Of a stretch of DNA of 45,671 bases, positions 36,175-44,420 are shown one piece after another. The translations under genes were made by a program, and so were the position numbers. Where the stretch lies: NCBI GenBank assembly GCA_947473045.1, contig CANJCO010000038.1, positions 1 through 45,671 on the forward strand, written 5' to 3'. Each line of letters starts with the position of its first letter. Positions within the stretch are counted from its first letter, which is position 1. Under the pieces are notes generated by a model, which saw only the letters and a list, made by a program, of their open reading frames with translations, searched no databases and was not told the DNA's origin. Source of the stretch: Myxococcales bacterium (lineage in GTDB: Bacteria; Myxococcota_A; Polyangia; Polyangiales; Polyangiaceae).

Positions 36175-36879
36175 GTGAGTCCGAACGCGCGTTTTTTGCT
36201 TCGTCGCCTTCACTCGCTCTCGGGCGTGGTGCCGGTCGGCGTGTTCCTTTGCGAGCACCTGTGGACCAACGCCGCGGTGCTCGGAGGGCGCGCGCCGTTC
36301 GACCACGCCGTGGGCGACATCCAGCGAATGCCGTTTCTGCCCCTGATCGAGGTTTTTGGCATATTTTTGCCGCTGCTCTTCCACGCGGTCTACGGCATCG
36401 CCCTGGCATTCGAAGGGCGCCCCAACACCTCCCAGTACGCCTATTCGCGCAACTGGATGTACGTGTTCCAGCGCGTGACCGGCGCGGTGGTGTTCGCGTT
36501 CGTGCTCGCGCACCTGTGGGAGTACCGCGTGCAGAAGTGGCTCTTCGGCATGCAAACGCGCGACTTCTACACGACGATGGAACTTCACTTTTCGGCCACG
36601 AAATGGGGCATTCCGTGGATCGCGCTCGGCTACCTCGCCGGGCTCGCTGCAGCCACATTTCACTTTGGCAACGGCGTCTGGGGCTTCTGCGCTTCGTGGG
36701 GGCTCGCGGTCTCGCGGCGGGCGCAGTCGCGCGTGGGCTACGCCTGTGCGGCGCTCGGCGCAGCGCTGTTCGCGATCGGCGCGATGACGGTGATCTCGAT
36801 GGCGACCGGCACGCATTTCGGCTTCTCGCAGCGAGCCGCGGCGCCAGCCGCGCAAGGGCGCGAGGCCTGTCCTCCCTGA
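36175..36879 (+). CDS. sdhC: Succinate dehydrogenase cytochrome b558 subunit
   Basis: A 234-residue integral membrane subunit of the Bacillus/delta-proteobacterial (di-heme b558) type, anchoring the SdhAB head and passing electrons to quinone. Five membrane helices can be read. Likely heme-ligating histidines are His28 (CEHLWTN), His70 (LLFHAVYG), His113 (LAHLWEY) and His163 (TFHFGNG); the first three match the positions known in the Bacillus subtilis protein. GTG start at 36175. Unlike the usual sdhCAB order, the next gene is on the opposite strand after only three bases, and sdhA lies about 4.2 kb away. Confidence 0.9.
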   Translation: MSPNARFLLRRLHSLSGVVPVGVFLCEHLWTNAAVLGGRAPFDHAVGDIQRMPFLPLIEVFGIFLPLLFHAVYGIALAFEGRPNTSQYAYSRNWMYVFQRVTGAVVFAFVLAHLWEYRVQKWLFGMQTRDFYTTMELHFSATKWGIPWIALGYLAGLAAATFHFGNGVWGFCASWGLAVSRRAQSRVGYACAALGAALFAIGAMTVISMATGTHFGFSQRAAAPAAQGREACPP

Positions 36880-36882
36880 CGT

Positions 36883-37698
36883 TTACCGATCGAGCGGAAT
36901 AACAATGTGGGGCCTGGGATGCTCGCGCGACCGCCGCGGATCCTGCGGGTGCAGCTGAGCGACCGCCGTTCCGATCGCCGTAAACTCCACAATGGGAGGT
37001 CCCTGGGAGGCCTGACCGCCATAGGTCGACTCGCGCACCGTCATGCCGACGATACCCGCCGGGCTGTCGGGATCACCCGGCGGAAACTCGGCGAACAGAT
37101 CGCGCTGCAAACGGGCCATCGCCGTCTCACGCGCGTCGAAGAAAGCCTGCGTGTAGCTGGCGATCTCAGCGTCGCGCCCGCGGTACGCGCGCAGCTCGCG
37201 CGGGTCGAGGCCGTAGACGCACGTGCCCATCGCGACGCTCACGGGACGGTAGCCCGCGCGCAGCAGCGTGACGAAATCGGCGCCCGACAGGTCACTCATG
37301 AACGGCTGGCCGCGGCTGAGGCGCAGCCACGGCGACCGGGCGAACTCCGCCGGCGCGTGGGAGGGATCGAAGCCGATCGCTGTGCCGATCGCGACGAACT
37401 TCGCGACCTGCCGCGCACCGCGCCACAGGTGGTGCTCCACCTCGAGGTGAACCCCGACCACGCCTTCGGCGTGCAGAGCGACCGCCTGCTCGCGCATGCG
37501 CGACATCGCGAGGTGCCTCGCGGTGCGCATGGCCTCGCTCAGCACGGTGACCTCGCGCGTTGCTACCTGCCAGTCGTACTGGCTGCCCGCGCTGTAAATG
37601 GCACTTCCGATTACGATGCCGTGGGGCAAAAACCCCATTCGGGAGAGGGCGAGAAATTCAGTGACGCTGAGGTCGCTGAGCGCGGGAGACGTCCTCAT
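36883..37698 (-). CDS. Two-domain YbjQ-like protein (fourth of four)
   Basis: A 271-residue soluble protein with two YbjQ-like (PF01906, heavy-metal-binding annotation) domains, about residues 5-115 and 130-250. Domain 1 reads SDLSVTEFLAL, HGIVIGSAIYS, HLAMSRMREQAVALHAEGVVGVHL and FVAIGTAIG; domain 2 reads SDLSGADFVTLLRAGYRPV, GTCVYGL and EFTAIGTAV. A patch PPGDPDSP interrupts the second domain. ATG at 37698 overlaps the upstream stop (ATGA), so it is co-translated with the other three paralogues. The E. coli relative YbjQ is a pentameric protein of uncertain function. It ends three bases from the sdhC stop, in convergent orientation. Confidence 0.72.
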   Translation of the reverse strand: MRTSPALSDLSVTEFLALSRMGFLPHGIVIGSAIYSAGSQYDWQVATREVTVLSEAMRTARHLAMSRMREQAVALHAEGVVGVHLEVEHHLWRGARQVAKFVAIGTAIGFDPSHAPAEFARSPWLRLSRGQPFMSDLSGADFVTLLRAGYRPVSVAMGTCVYGLDPRELRAYRGRDAEIASYTQAFFDARETAMARLQRDLFAEFPPGDPDSPAGIVGMTVRESTYGGQASQGPPIVEFTAIGTAVAQLHPQDPRRSREHPRPHIVIPLDR

Positions 37699-38795
37699 TC
37701 GGACCCCTTCTGGGCAGCAGGAGCGTCGTTGGCCATCAGCACGAGCTCGGGCCGGGCGAGGTCACCGCCGCCCGCCATCGGCACCACCGCAGTGCCGATC
37801 ACGAACAGCTCGATCATCTCGCCGGTCTGCAGCGCGGCGTTGCCCGCGTTCCAAGGGTTCTGGCGCCACGAGTGCTCCTGCTCCGTCACGGTGACGCCCA
37901 CGATTCCGGTCGCCTGAAGCGCCTCGGCCTCGTCCTGCAAGCGCTCGATCGCGAGCTCGCGGGCGTCGTAGAGGGCGTGGGTGAAGCCGGCGAGTTCCTG
38001 GCTCGATTGCGGCGGCACCACCAAAAGGTTTGGCGGCACGTAGTAAACGCAGTTGCCCATCACGAAGCCCACAGGGCGATAGCCGCTGCGGACCAGCGTC
38101 CAGAAATCCTGGCCGCTTAAATCGGATTGAAAAGGCTTTCCGCGGACGTTCATGAAGCTCTCGCCGCCCCGGTGTTTCACGGCGGTTCCGATCGCCACGA
38201 ACTCGGCGGTGTTCTGCGCGAGTCCGTACACCGCCCGCGACGGCGGCCGAAACCAGGGAGGTGGCGGCACCGCGTGCCATCCCAGTTGCTGACAGTAAAA
38301 CTTCCACTGTTCGGCCGCGAGCCGGTCCCAGTTGGGGATCCATCCCGACGCGTTGAGTTGCGGGTTCTGCTGCTGCGGACGCATAAATCCCGCGCGCTTT
38401 GACCAGTCCTGCCAGAGGCGAAACTGATCCCACTGCATGCGCTGCGGATTGGTCGCGAGGTTGACGGTGAGCCGAACCCCGACGATTCCGTCGGCGCCCA
38501 GCTCCGAGGCCTCTTCTTCCATGCGCGTCATGGCAAGCTCGCGCGCGTGGTAGAGCGCCTCGGTCATATGCGTGAGCTCGCAGCCCGCCGTTTGGTCGGG
38601 TCGCAGCTGAGGCTGTTTTAAAGCGATCTGGTAGATCGAGCTGCCCATGACGAGGCCTAGCGGATCGAAGCCGGCCTCCTTCACGAGCAAAAATTCGTTC
38701 ACCGACAAGTCGCTGGTGAACATGCGGCGCTCACGCATCTTCGCGATGCGCTGGTGGGCGTGCTGAGGCAGGATCGGAGCGCTCGGCCGGCTCAT
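37695..38795 (-). CDS. Two-domain YbjQ-like protein with Trp/Gln/Pro-rich insert (third of four)
   Basis: A 366-residue protein. Domain 1 starts at about residue 26 (FTSDLSVNEFLLVKEAGF, VMGSSIYQI, ARELAMTRMEEEASELGADGIVGVRL), but it is split by an insert of about 70 residues (115-190) rich in Trp, Gln, Asn and Pro (WQDWSKRAGFMRPQQQNPQL, HAVPPPPWFRPP) before its last strand FVAIGTAV. Domain 2 (about 225-345) reads FQSDLSGQDFWTLVRSGYRP, GNCVYYV, ARELAIERLQDEAEALQATG and LFVIGTAVV. ATG at 38795 overlaps the previous stop as ATGA. Function unknown. The insert is not in the sister genes and may form a separate loop or small domain. Confidence 0.72.
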   Translation of the reverse strand: MSRPSAPILPQHAHQRIAKMRERRMFTSDLSVNEFLLVKEAGFDPLGLVMGSSIYQIALKQPQLRPDQTAGCELTHMTEALYHARELAMTRMEEEASELGADGIVGVRLTVNLATNPQRMQWDQFRLWQDWSKRAGFMRPQQQNPQLNASGWIPNWDRLAAEQWKFYCQQLGWHAVPPPPWFRPPSRAVYGLAQNTAEFVAIGTAVKHRGGESFMNVRGKPFQSDLSGQDFWTLVRSGYRPVGFVMGNCVYYVPPNLLVVPPQSSQELAGFTHALYDARELAIERLQDEAEALQATGIVGVTVTEQEHSWRQNPWNAGNAALQTGEMIELFVIGTAVVPMAGGGDLARPELVLMANDAPAAQKGSE

Positions 38796-39787
38796 GATTC
38801 TCCGCGCTGTTCGTCGGCTTCGAGGGCGGCTTCCTGCGCGTCCTCGGCGGCGCGCTCGACATCGCGCGCGTCGTCTTCGCCTGAAATGCGCGTGGCGCGA
38901 GCGCGCCCGAGCGGCATCATCGACAGCAGGAGGGGCGGCACCTTCGCCTGCGCGCGCTGCGCGTTCGGAATGCGACGCACCCCGGTCGCGAACCAGCTCA
39001 GATCGACGTCAAGATCGTCGAGCGCGCAGCCTCGAAATCCGCAGGGTACTTCGCGCACGTTTACCTTGATGTCACTCCCCACCACAAATTCCGCTCGAAA
39101 GCTGCGCGCCTGCCGCTGAATCTTTTCGGCCGCGATCTGCCTCGCCTGATCGACGGCGGCGCTCGCCGCGGACAGCTCTCCGGCGCTCGTCGAGTTCTGG
39201 GTGACATGCCAAACGTGGTACCTGCAAAACTCGAACAGAAATGCGCACGGCTCGAAGCCGTCCTGGTAGAGCGCCCACAGATCCTGACCTGTGAGGTCTG
39301 TGATGATCGGCTGTCCCTTCGGATGGGTGATCCACGGCGCCTGAACAGCGGTGCCCACCACCGTGAACTCGATAACCTCGCCGCCGTCGTCGCCGCCTTT
39401 GCCGCGCTGCCCCATGGTCACCATGCGCTCGCGGAGGCGCGCGCCGATTACGGCGTCGGCCCCCACGAGGGCGGCCTCCTGCACGAGGCGATTGAGCGCC
39501 GCCCTGCGCGCCGCCCGGTGAGCGTCGCTGATCACGGTGATCTCGCGGGTCGCTCCCTTGTAGTCGGCGATCTGGCCGATGTGATAGGCGCTCGACCCCA
39601 TCACCTGAGAGATCGGCTGACACTGGGCGTCACGCGTGAGCAGAAACTCGCTGACCGACAAGTCGCTCGTGAAAAGGCGGCGATTGGGGCCCGCCTCTTC
39701 GGCGAGCCGCTCCTCGGCGCGCAGCGGGATCCCGCCTTGTGCGACCCGGTGAAGGCTCGCCGCGAGGTCGATTTGGCGATGGGCCAT
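38792..39787 (-). CDS. Two-domain YbjQ-like protein with acidic tail (second of four)
   Basis: A 331-residue protein, the most diverged of the four. Domain 1 (about 37-150): FTSDLSVSEFLLTRDAQCQP, GSSAYHIG, RAALNRLVQEAALVGADAVIGARL, EFTVVGTAV. Domain 2 (about 160-275): ITDLTGQDLWALYQDGFEP, FEFCRYHVW, QIAAEKIQRQARSFRAEFVVGSDI, LSWFATGVRR. The C-terminal 35 residues are acidic and Ala-rich (GEDDARDVERAAEDAQEAAL), likely coil or coiled coil. The ATG at 39787 shares one base with the previous stop (TAATG); the frame is open to 39895, but that overlaps the upstream gene and lacks the family start. It is unclear whether its diverged second domain keeps the fold's function. Confidence 0.7.
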   Translation of the reverse strand: MAHRQIDLAASLHRVAQGGIPLRAEERLAEEAGPNRRLFTSDLSVSEFLLTRDAQCQPISQVMGSSAYHIGQIADYKGATREITVISDAHRAARRAALNRLVQEAALVGADAVIGARLRERMVTMGQRGKGGDDGGEVIEFTVVGTAVQAPWITHPKGQPIITDLTGQDLWALYQDGFEPCAFLFEFCRYHVWHVTQNSTSAGELSAASAAVDQARQIAAEKIQRQARSFRAEFVVGSDIKVNVREVPCGFRGCALDDLDVDLSWFATGVRRIPNAQRAQAKVPPLLLSMMPLGRARATRISGEDDARDVERAAEDAQEAALEADEQRGES

Positions 39788-40611
39788 TAACCGTTCACCG
39801 AGAGCACAAGCTGCGGACGGGGGATCTGGTGGTCGGCGCGCATCGCCACGACGGCGGTGCCGACTGCGCTGAATTCGAGCACCGTCGGGCCCCACGTGTG
39901 GTTCGTCTCGTCGATCGTGACGCCGACGATGCCCTGCGCCCCGAGCGCCTCGGCCTCAACCTGCATGCGCTCCATCGCGAGCTCGCGCGAGTCGTAGAGC
40001 GCCTGCGTCGGACCGACGAGCTCCATGTTCTGCATGAGCGCGCCCTGCTGCGCCTGAGGGGCCACATAATAAACGCAGTTGCCCATCACGAAGCCGACAG
40101 GGCGGTATCCCGCGTTGAGCAGCGTCCAGAAATCCTGGCCCGAGAGATCGCTCGTAAACGGCCGTCCGGCCACGCGAAAGTCTTCCTGTCGCTCCGATTT
40201 TACCGCCGTTCCAATGGCGACGAACTCGATGACGTTGGTGCCCCACGAATGGACCGTGACCGACAGCCGCATCGCGACCACGCCGTCGGCGCCAAGCTCG
40301 TGCGCCTCTTCTTCCATGCGCACCATCGCGAGCTCACGCGCCTGATACAGCGCTTGCGTGAGCATGGTCAGCTCCTCGCTCACGCCCGCGCGCACCGGCT
40401 GAAATCCGATGTGATAGATGCTGCTGCCCATCACGAGGCCGAGCGGATGAAAGCCCGCTTCTTTGATGAGCAGAAACTCGTTTACCGACAGATCGCTCGT
40501 AAAAAAGCGGTGCTGGCGCATCGAGGCCAACCGCTCGCGCGCGTGCTGCGGCAGGTCGTGAAGCTCGATGCGGGCGTGAGGCTGCTCGCCTCCTGGATAT
40601 TGCTGAACCAC
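39787..40611 (-). CDS. Two-domain YbjQ-like protein (first of four)
   Basis: A 274-residue protein, the most regular of the array. Domain 1 (about 35-138): FFTSDLSVNEFLLIKEAGFH, GLVMGSSIYHIG, ARELAMVRMEEEAHELGADG, EFVAIGTAV. Domain 2 (about 150-262): FTSDLSGQDFWTLLNAGYRP, GFVMGNCVYYV, SRELAMERMQVEAEALGAQG, EFSAVGTAVVAM. GTG start at 40611 with GGGCGG upstream; a nearby ATG at 40619 is out of frame. It begins 30 bases after the small membrane protein gene, so the five minus-strand genes probably form one operon read away from sdhA. Function unknown; in this family, metal binding is an annotation tradition more than a demonstrated activity, to my knowledge. Confidence 0.73.
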   Translation of the reverse strand: MVQQYPGGEQPHARIELHDLPQHARERLASMRQHRFFTSDLSVNEFLLIKEAGFHPLGLVMGSSIYHIGFQPVRAGVSEELTMLTQALYQARELAMVRMEEEAHELGADGVVAMRLSVTVHSWGTNVIEFVAIGTAVKSERQEDFRVAGRPFTSDLSGQDFWTLLNAGYRPVGFVMGNCVYYVAPQAQQGALMQNMELVGPTQALYDSRELAMERMQVEAEALGAQGIVGVTIDETNHTWGPTVLEFSAVGTAVVAMRADHQIPRPQLVLSVNG

Positions 40612-40641
40612 CCGCCCATCATAACGCCCCGGCAGCGTGCG

Positions 40642-41013
40642 CTAGCCAGCGAAATAGACGCCGCCGGGCCCCGCCACGCAGAGCAGCTTCGCGTTGACCG
40701 GATCGACGCGCAGGTCGACCGCGACGCCGGGCAGCGCCGTTCGGATCATCGCGGAGGGCAGCATCATCTGCGCCTGAACCTCATAAGGAGGCAGGCCGCT
40801 CACTTCGACGTCGAGGCGAATCACCCGGGACTCGTAAGGCTGCCCGGCAATGACGACGCGATCGCGCAGCGACAACTGCGAAATATACAAAATGACGCCG
40901 CGCGCCGGCACACCCGAGCGCAGCAGCTTGCTGGCCCGCGAGGCGGGCGACGGCAGCAGCGCGATGAGCACGAAAAAGGCCGCGACCACTGCAACGATGA
41001 CGAGCGTCGACAT
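40642..41013 (-). CDS. Small membrane-anchored protein of unknown function
   Basis: A 123-residue protein with one N-terminal membrane helix (residues 3-21, TLVIVAVVAAFFVLIALL), then a soluble domain of about 95 residues predicted as beta-rich: VPARGVILYISQLSLRDR, VIRLDVEVSGLPPYEV, MMLPSAMIRTALPGVAVDLRV, VDPVNAKLL. The pattern of a short beta domain ending in a PG-x-V-DP-like turn occurs in many uncharacterised bacterial membrane proteins; I cannot name a family. ATG at 41013 heads the minus-strand operon containing the YbjQ-like genes and is divergent from sdhA across 122 bases. Confidence 0.65.
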   Translation of the reverse strand: MSTLVIVAVVAAFFVLIALLPSPASRASKLLRSGVPARGVILYISQLSLRDRVVIAGQPYESRVIRLDVEVSGLPPYEVQAQMMLPSAMIRTALPGVAVDLRVDPVNAKLLCVAGPGGVYFAG

Positions 41014-41135
41014 GACCGCCTTCCATCGTGGCCGGGTGCGCGGCGGCCGTCAACGGCGGCGATTGCGCGTCAACCCGCTCGCGCGGCTTTACCTCCGGTG
41101 GCGCGCGCTCTAAAACGACGGGCGGAGCATGATCG

Positions 41136-43187
41136 ATGGCTAAAAAGAGCGTCACCAAGAGCGAATCGGGCAAGACGAGGCGCGTGATCGTCGTGGGCGG
41201 GGGCCTCGCGGGTCTCACCACGGTCATCAAGCTCTGCGAAGCGGGCGTGCCCGTCGACCTGTTCTCGCTGGTGCCCGTGAAGCGCTCGCACTCCGTCTGC
41301 GCGCAGGGCGGCATCAACGCGAGCGTCAACACGAAGGGCGAAGGCGACTCACCTCAAGTGCACCTCGAAGAGACGGTGTACGGGGGCGACTTCCTCGCCA
41401 ACCAGCCGCCGGTGAAGGGCATGGCCGACGCAGCGCCCGGCATCGTGTTCATGCTCGACCGCATGGGCGTGCCGTTCAACCGCACGCCCGAGGGGCTCCT
41501 CGATTTCAGGCGCTTCGGCGGCACGCTTTTTCACCGCACCGCGTTCGCGGGCGCGACCACCGGCCAGCAGCTGCTCTACGCGCTCGACGAGCAGGTGCGC
41601 CGCTACGAGACCCTCGACGTCGAGGACGACAAGGGCACCGCCATTCGCGGCGAGAAGATGGTCCGCAAGTTCGAGTTCTGGGACTTCCTGTCGATCGTCA
41701 AGGACGAAGAGGGGCGCGCGCGCGGCATCGTCGCGCAGGACATCAAGTCGATGGCCATCAAGGCGTTCCGCGGCGACGCCGTGTGCGTCGCAACCGGCGG
41801 CCCGGGCATCATCTTCGGACGCTCGACCAACAGCGTGATCAACACGGGAACGGCGGCCGCCGCGGTCTACCAGCAGGGCGCGTGCTACGCCAACGGCGAG
41901 TTCATCCAGGTTCACCCCACTGCGATTCCCGGCGCCGACAAGCTGCGGCTCATCAGCGAGAGCGCCCGCGGTGAAGGCGGGCGGGTGTGGGTGCCGAAGG
42001 ACCCGAGAGAAAAGCGCAGGGGGCGCGACGTCCCGCAGGGCGACCGCGAGTACTTCCTCGAAGACAAATACCCGGGCTACGGAAACCTCGTGCCGCGCGA
42101 CATCGCGAGCCGTGAGCTGTTTCTCAAGTGCTTCCACGAGAAAAAGGGCGTCTTCAACGCGAAGAGCCAGAAGAACGAGAACGAAGTCTACCTCGACCTC
42201 ACGCATATCCCGAAAGAAATGCTCCGCAAGAAGCTCGCGGGCATCCTCGAGATCTACGAGAAGTTCGTGGGCGAAGACCCCTACGAAAACCCGATGCGCG
42301 TCTTCCCGGCCGTGCACTACTCCATGGGAGGTTTGTGGGTCGACTTCGAGCGCGCCGACAACGGTTCGCTCGTGATGGGATCTCCCAAAAACCAGTCGAC
42401 GAACATCGAGGGGCTCTACGCCTGCGGCGAGGTCGACTACCAGTACCACGGCGCCAACCGCCTCGGCGCGAACTCGCTGCTGTCGTGCATCTACGCAGGG
42501 CTCGTCACGGGGCCCGCCATGGCTTCGTACAGGCAGGGCCTTGGCAAGAGCAGCTTCGATTCATCGTCGACGCTGTTCGAGGCCGCCGAGAAGCGCGAGC
42601 AAAAAAAGTGGGAGCGCATCACCGCGATGTCTGGCAGCGAAAACGCCTTCCAGATTCACGAAGAGCTCGGGCAGACCATGCTCATCGACGTCACGATCGA
42701 GCGGCACAACGACAGGCTCGATGCCGTGTTGTCGAAGATCGAGAGCCTCACCGACCGCTCCCGCAAAATCGCCGTGCTCGACAGCAGCGGGCACGCCAAC
42801 GACAACGCCCGCTTCGTTCGCCACCTCGAGAACATGCTCGTCATCGCGCGGGTCATCGCGCAGGGCGCCCGCAATCGCGACGAATCGCGCGGCGCTCACT
42901 TCAAGCCGGCGTTCGGCAAAGATCGCAACGACGCCGAGTGGCAGCGATCGACGCTCGCGTTGCACCGCGACAACGGCGACAACAACCCGGGCATCAACTT
43001 CGTGCGCGCGTTCGACTATTCGCTTCTTGGCAAGACCCAGAACATCACCGACGCGGTCGATCTGTCGCTCGTAACGCCCCGGGCGCGCAGGTACGAGACC
43101 GCGGGCGCGGCGAGCGCCGTGGCCCAACACAAGGGCGATGAGCCCAAAGGCGCAGCAAGCAAGGAGTCCGCGGCCTCCGCGGAATGA
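41136..43187 (+). CDS. sdhA: Succinate dehydrogenase flavoprotein subunit
   Basis: A 683-residue FAD enzyme oxidising succinate to fumarate in the TCA cycle and respiratory chain. The dinucleotide-binding motif is VVGGGLAGL (19-27); His52 in RSHSVCAQGGIN is the likely covalent FAD attachment site; further marks are FIQVHPTAIPG, SESARGEGGRVW, and the active-site region YSMGGLWVD and GANRLGANSLLSC. It is of the long Bacillus/delta-proteobacterial type that pairs with a b558 SdhC. ATG at 41136 has GGAG eight bases upstream. The last 40 residues are an Ala/Lys/Glu-rich tail not needed for catalysis. The stop overlaps sdhB (ATGA). Confidence 0.95.
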   Translation: MAKKSVTKSESGKTRRVIVVGGGLAGLTTVIKLCEAGVPVDLFSLVPVKRSHSVCAQGGINASVNTKGEGDSPQVHLEETVYGGDFLANQPPVKGMADAAPGIVFMLDRMGVPFNRTPEGLLDFRRFGGTLFHRTAFAGATTGQQLLYALDEQVRRYETLDVEDDKGTAIRGEKMVRKFEFWDFLSIVKDEEGRARGIVAQDIKSMAIKAFRGDAVCVATGGPGIIFGRSTNSVINTGTAAAAVYQQGACYANGEFIQVHPTAIPGADKLRLISESARGEGGRVWVPKDPREKRRGRDVPQGDREYFLEDKYPGYGNLVPRDIASRELFLKCFHEKKGVFNAKSQKNENEVYLDLTHIPKEMLRKKLAGILEIYEKFVGEDPYENPMRVFPAVHYSMGGLWVDFERADNGSLVMGSPKNQSTNIEGLYACGEVDYQYHGANRLGANSLLSCIYAGLVTGPAMASYRQGLGKSSFDSSSTLFEAAEKREQKKWERITAMSGSENAFQIHEELGQTMLIDVTIERHNDRLDAVLSKIESLTDRSRKIAVLDSSGHANDNARFVRHLENMLVIARVIAQGARNRDESRGAHFKPAFGKDRNDAEWQRSTLALHRDNGDNNPGINFVRAFDYSLLGKTQNITDAVDLSLVTPRARRYETAGAASAVAQHKGDEPKGAASKESAASAE

Positions 43188-43957
43188 ACACCATGGCCGA
43201 CAAGAAAATCCGCCTCAAGGTCCTGCGTCAGGATTCGCCCGATGCCGGCGCGAGCAAGCGCTGGGAAGAGTTCGACGTCGACTGGCACCCCCAGATGAAC
43301 GTCATCAGCGCCCTCATGGAGGTGCGCAAATATCCCAAAACCGTCGACGGAAAGTCCGTGGCTCCGGTGGTGTGGGAGTCGTCGTGCCTCGAGGAGGTGT
43401 GCGGCGCCTGCACGATGCTCGTCAACGGCAAGGTGCGCCAGGCCTGCACGGCGCTCATCGATCAGCTCAGTCCGAACGGAGAGCCGGTCACCCTCGCTCC
43501 GATGACCAAATTTCCGCTCGTGCGCGACCTCGTGGTCGATCGCTCACGCATGTTTAACGACCTGAAGAAGGTGCACGCCTGGGTGCAGCTCGACGGCGTG
43601 CACGAGCTCGGCCCGGGCCCCCGGCAGAGCCAGGAGAATCAGGAAGAGGCCTATCCCCTGTCGCGCTGCATGACGTGCGGCTGCTGCCTCGAGGCGTGCC
43701 CGCAGATCAACGACTCGTCGAACTTCATCGGCCCGTCAGCGATCAATCAGGTGCGCCTGTTCAACCTGCATCCCTCGGGCAAGATGCACGCAGCCGAGCG
43801 CCTCGAGACGCTCATGGGCGACGACGGTGTGGTGGGCTGCGGCAAGGCGCAGAACTGCGTCGAAGTGTGCCCCAAGGAGATCCCGCTGGTCGACTCGATC
43901 GCGCGGGTTTCGCGCGACGTGACCAAGCACATGCTCTTCGGCTGGCTGCTCAAGTAA
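43184..43957 (+). CDS. sdhB: Succinate dehydrogenase iron-sulfur subunit
   Basis: A 257-residue electron-transfer subunit. The [2Fe-2S] cysteines are Cys68, Cys73, Cys76 and Cys88 (SSCLEEVCGACTMLV, QACTAL). The C-terminal ferredoxin domain has CMTCGCCLEACP (162-173), CGKAQNC (219-225) and Cys229 in VEVCPKEI, enough for the [4Fe-4S] and [3Fe-4S] clusters. Electrons pass from SdhA FAD to the heme/quinone sites in SdhC. The ATG at 43184 overlaps the sdhA stop; a second ATG at 43193 is equally plausible. Its last eight bases overlap the convergent chorismate mutase gene. Confidence 0.95.
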   Translation: MNTMADKKIRLKVLRQDSPDAGASKRWEEFDVDWHPQMNVISALMEVRKYPKTVDGKSVAPVVWESSCLEEVCGACTMLVNGKVRQACTALIDQLSPNGEPVTLAPMTKFPLVRDLVVDRSRMFNDLKKVHAWVQLDGVHELGPGPRQSQENQEEAYPLSRCMTCGCCLEACPQINDSSNFIGPSAINQVRLFNLHPSGKMHAAERLETLMGDDGVVGCGKAQNCVEVCPKEIPLVDSIARVSRDVTKHMLFGWLLK

Positions 43958-44255
43958 CGGGGCGGGTCGCTCGCAGGACCTGCGCAAACAAGGCCTCGAT
44001 GCACTCCGCGTCGAGGCCTTCTTCTTTTGCCCACGCGCGACGGGCGATCATCATCTGCGCTTCGCGCGCGGGGTCGTAAAAGGGAGCTCCACCTTTCGCT
44101 GCACGCGCCTCGCGCACGAGCGCCTGGCGCTGCTTGAGCAGCACAACGAGCGCCCGGTCGAAGGCGTCGAGTCGCGCGCGCACGTCGTCAAGCGCGCTCA
44201 AAGCACGACTGCCGGTGCGAAGCTCGGCCCTCGTGACAGCGCCGCGTGGCTGCAA
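43950..44255 (-). CDS. Chorismate mutase, AroQ type
   Basis: An all-helical chorismate mutase of up to 101 residues, converting chorismate to prephenate for phenylalanine and tyrosine synthesis. The family pattern is visible: DDVRARLDAFDRALVVLLKQR (helix 1 with two arginines), then the lysine in AAKGG, and YDPAREAQ, whose Asp, Arg and Glu correspond to the active-site residues of E. coli chorismate mutase. The start is uncertain: TTG at 44255 is the outermost, and TTG at 44201 would give a typical 83-residue single-domain enzyme. No ribosome-binding site decides. The 3' end overlaps sdhB by eight bases, in convergent orientation. Confidence 0.75.
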   Translation of the reverse strand: MQPRGAVTRAELRTGSRALSALDDVRARLDAFDRALVVLLKQRQALVREARAAKGGAPFYDPAREAQMMIARRAWAKEEGLDAECIEALFAQVLRATRPVT

Positions 44256-44420
44256 CGAAGCGCTCGGTTCAAACCAGCAAGGGTTGGGGCGCGCTCCGGC
44301 GCCGATGCTCTCGTCATCGCGCCACTATGGCACCCCGAAAAAACGTCGCCAAGCTCGCACGGCGTGCGCCGCGTGCGGCACCGAGTTCCCCCGCGGCCCG
44401 CAAGCCGATAGGCTGGGCGA

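Noticed and set aside
44256-44420. Possible small Arg/Ala-rich gene in the 165-base gap before 44421.
   Set aside because: No start with a ribosome-binding site and no family resemblance; nothing else recognised in the gap.
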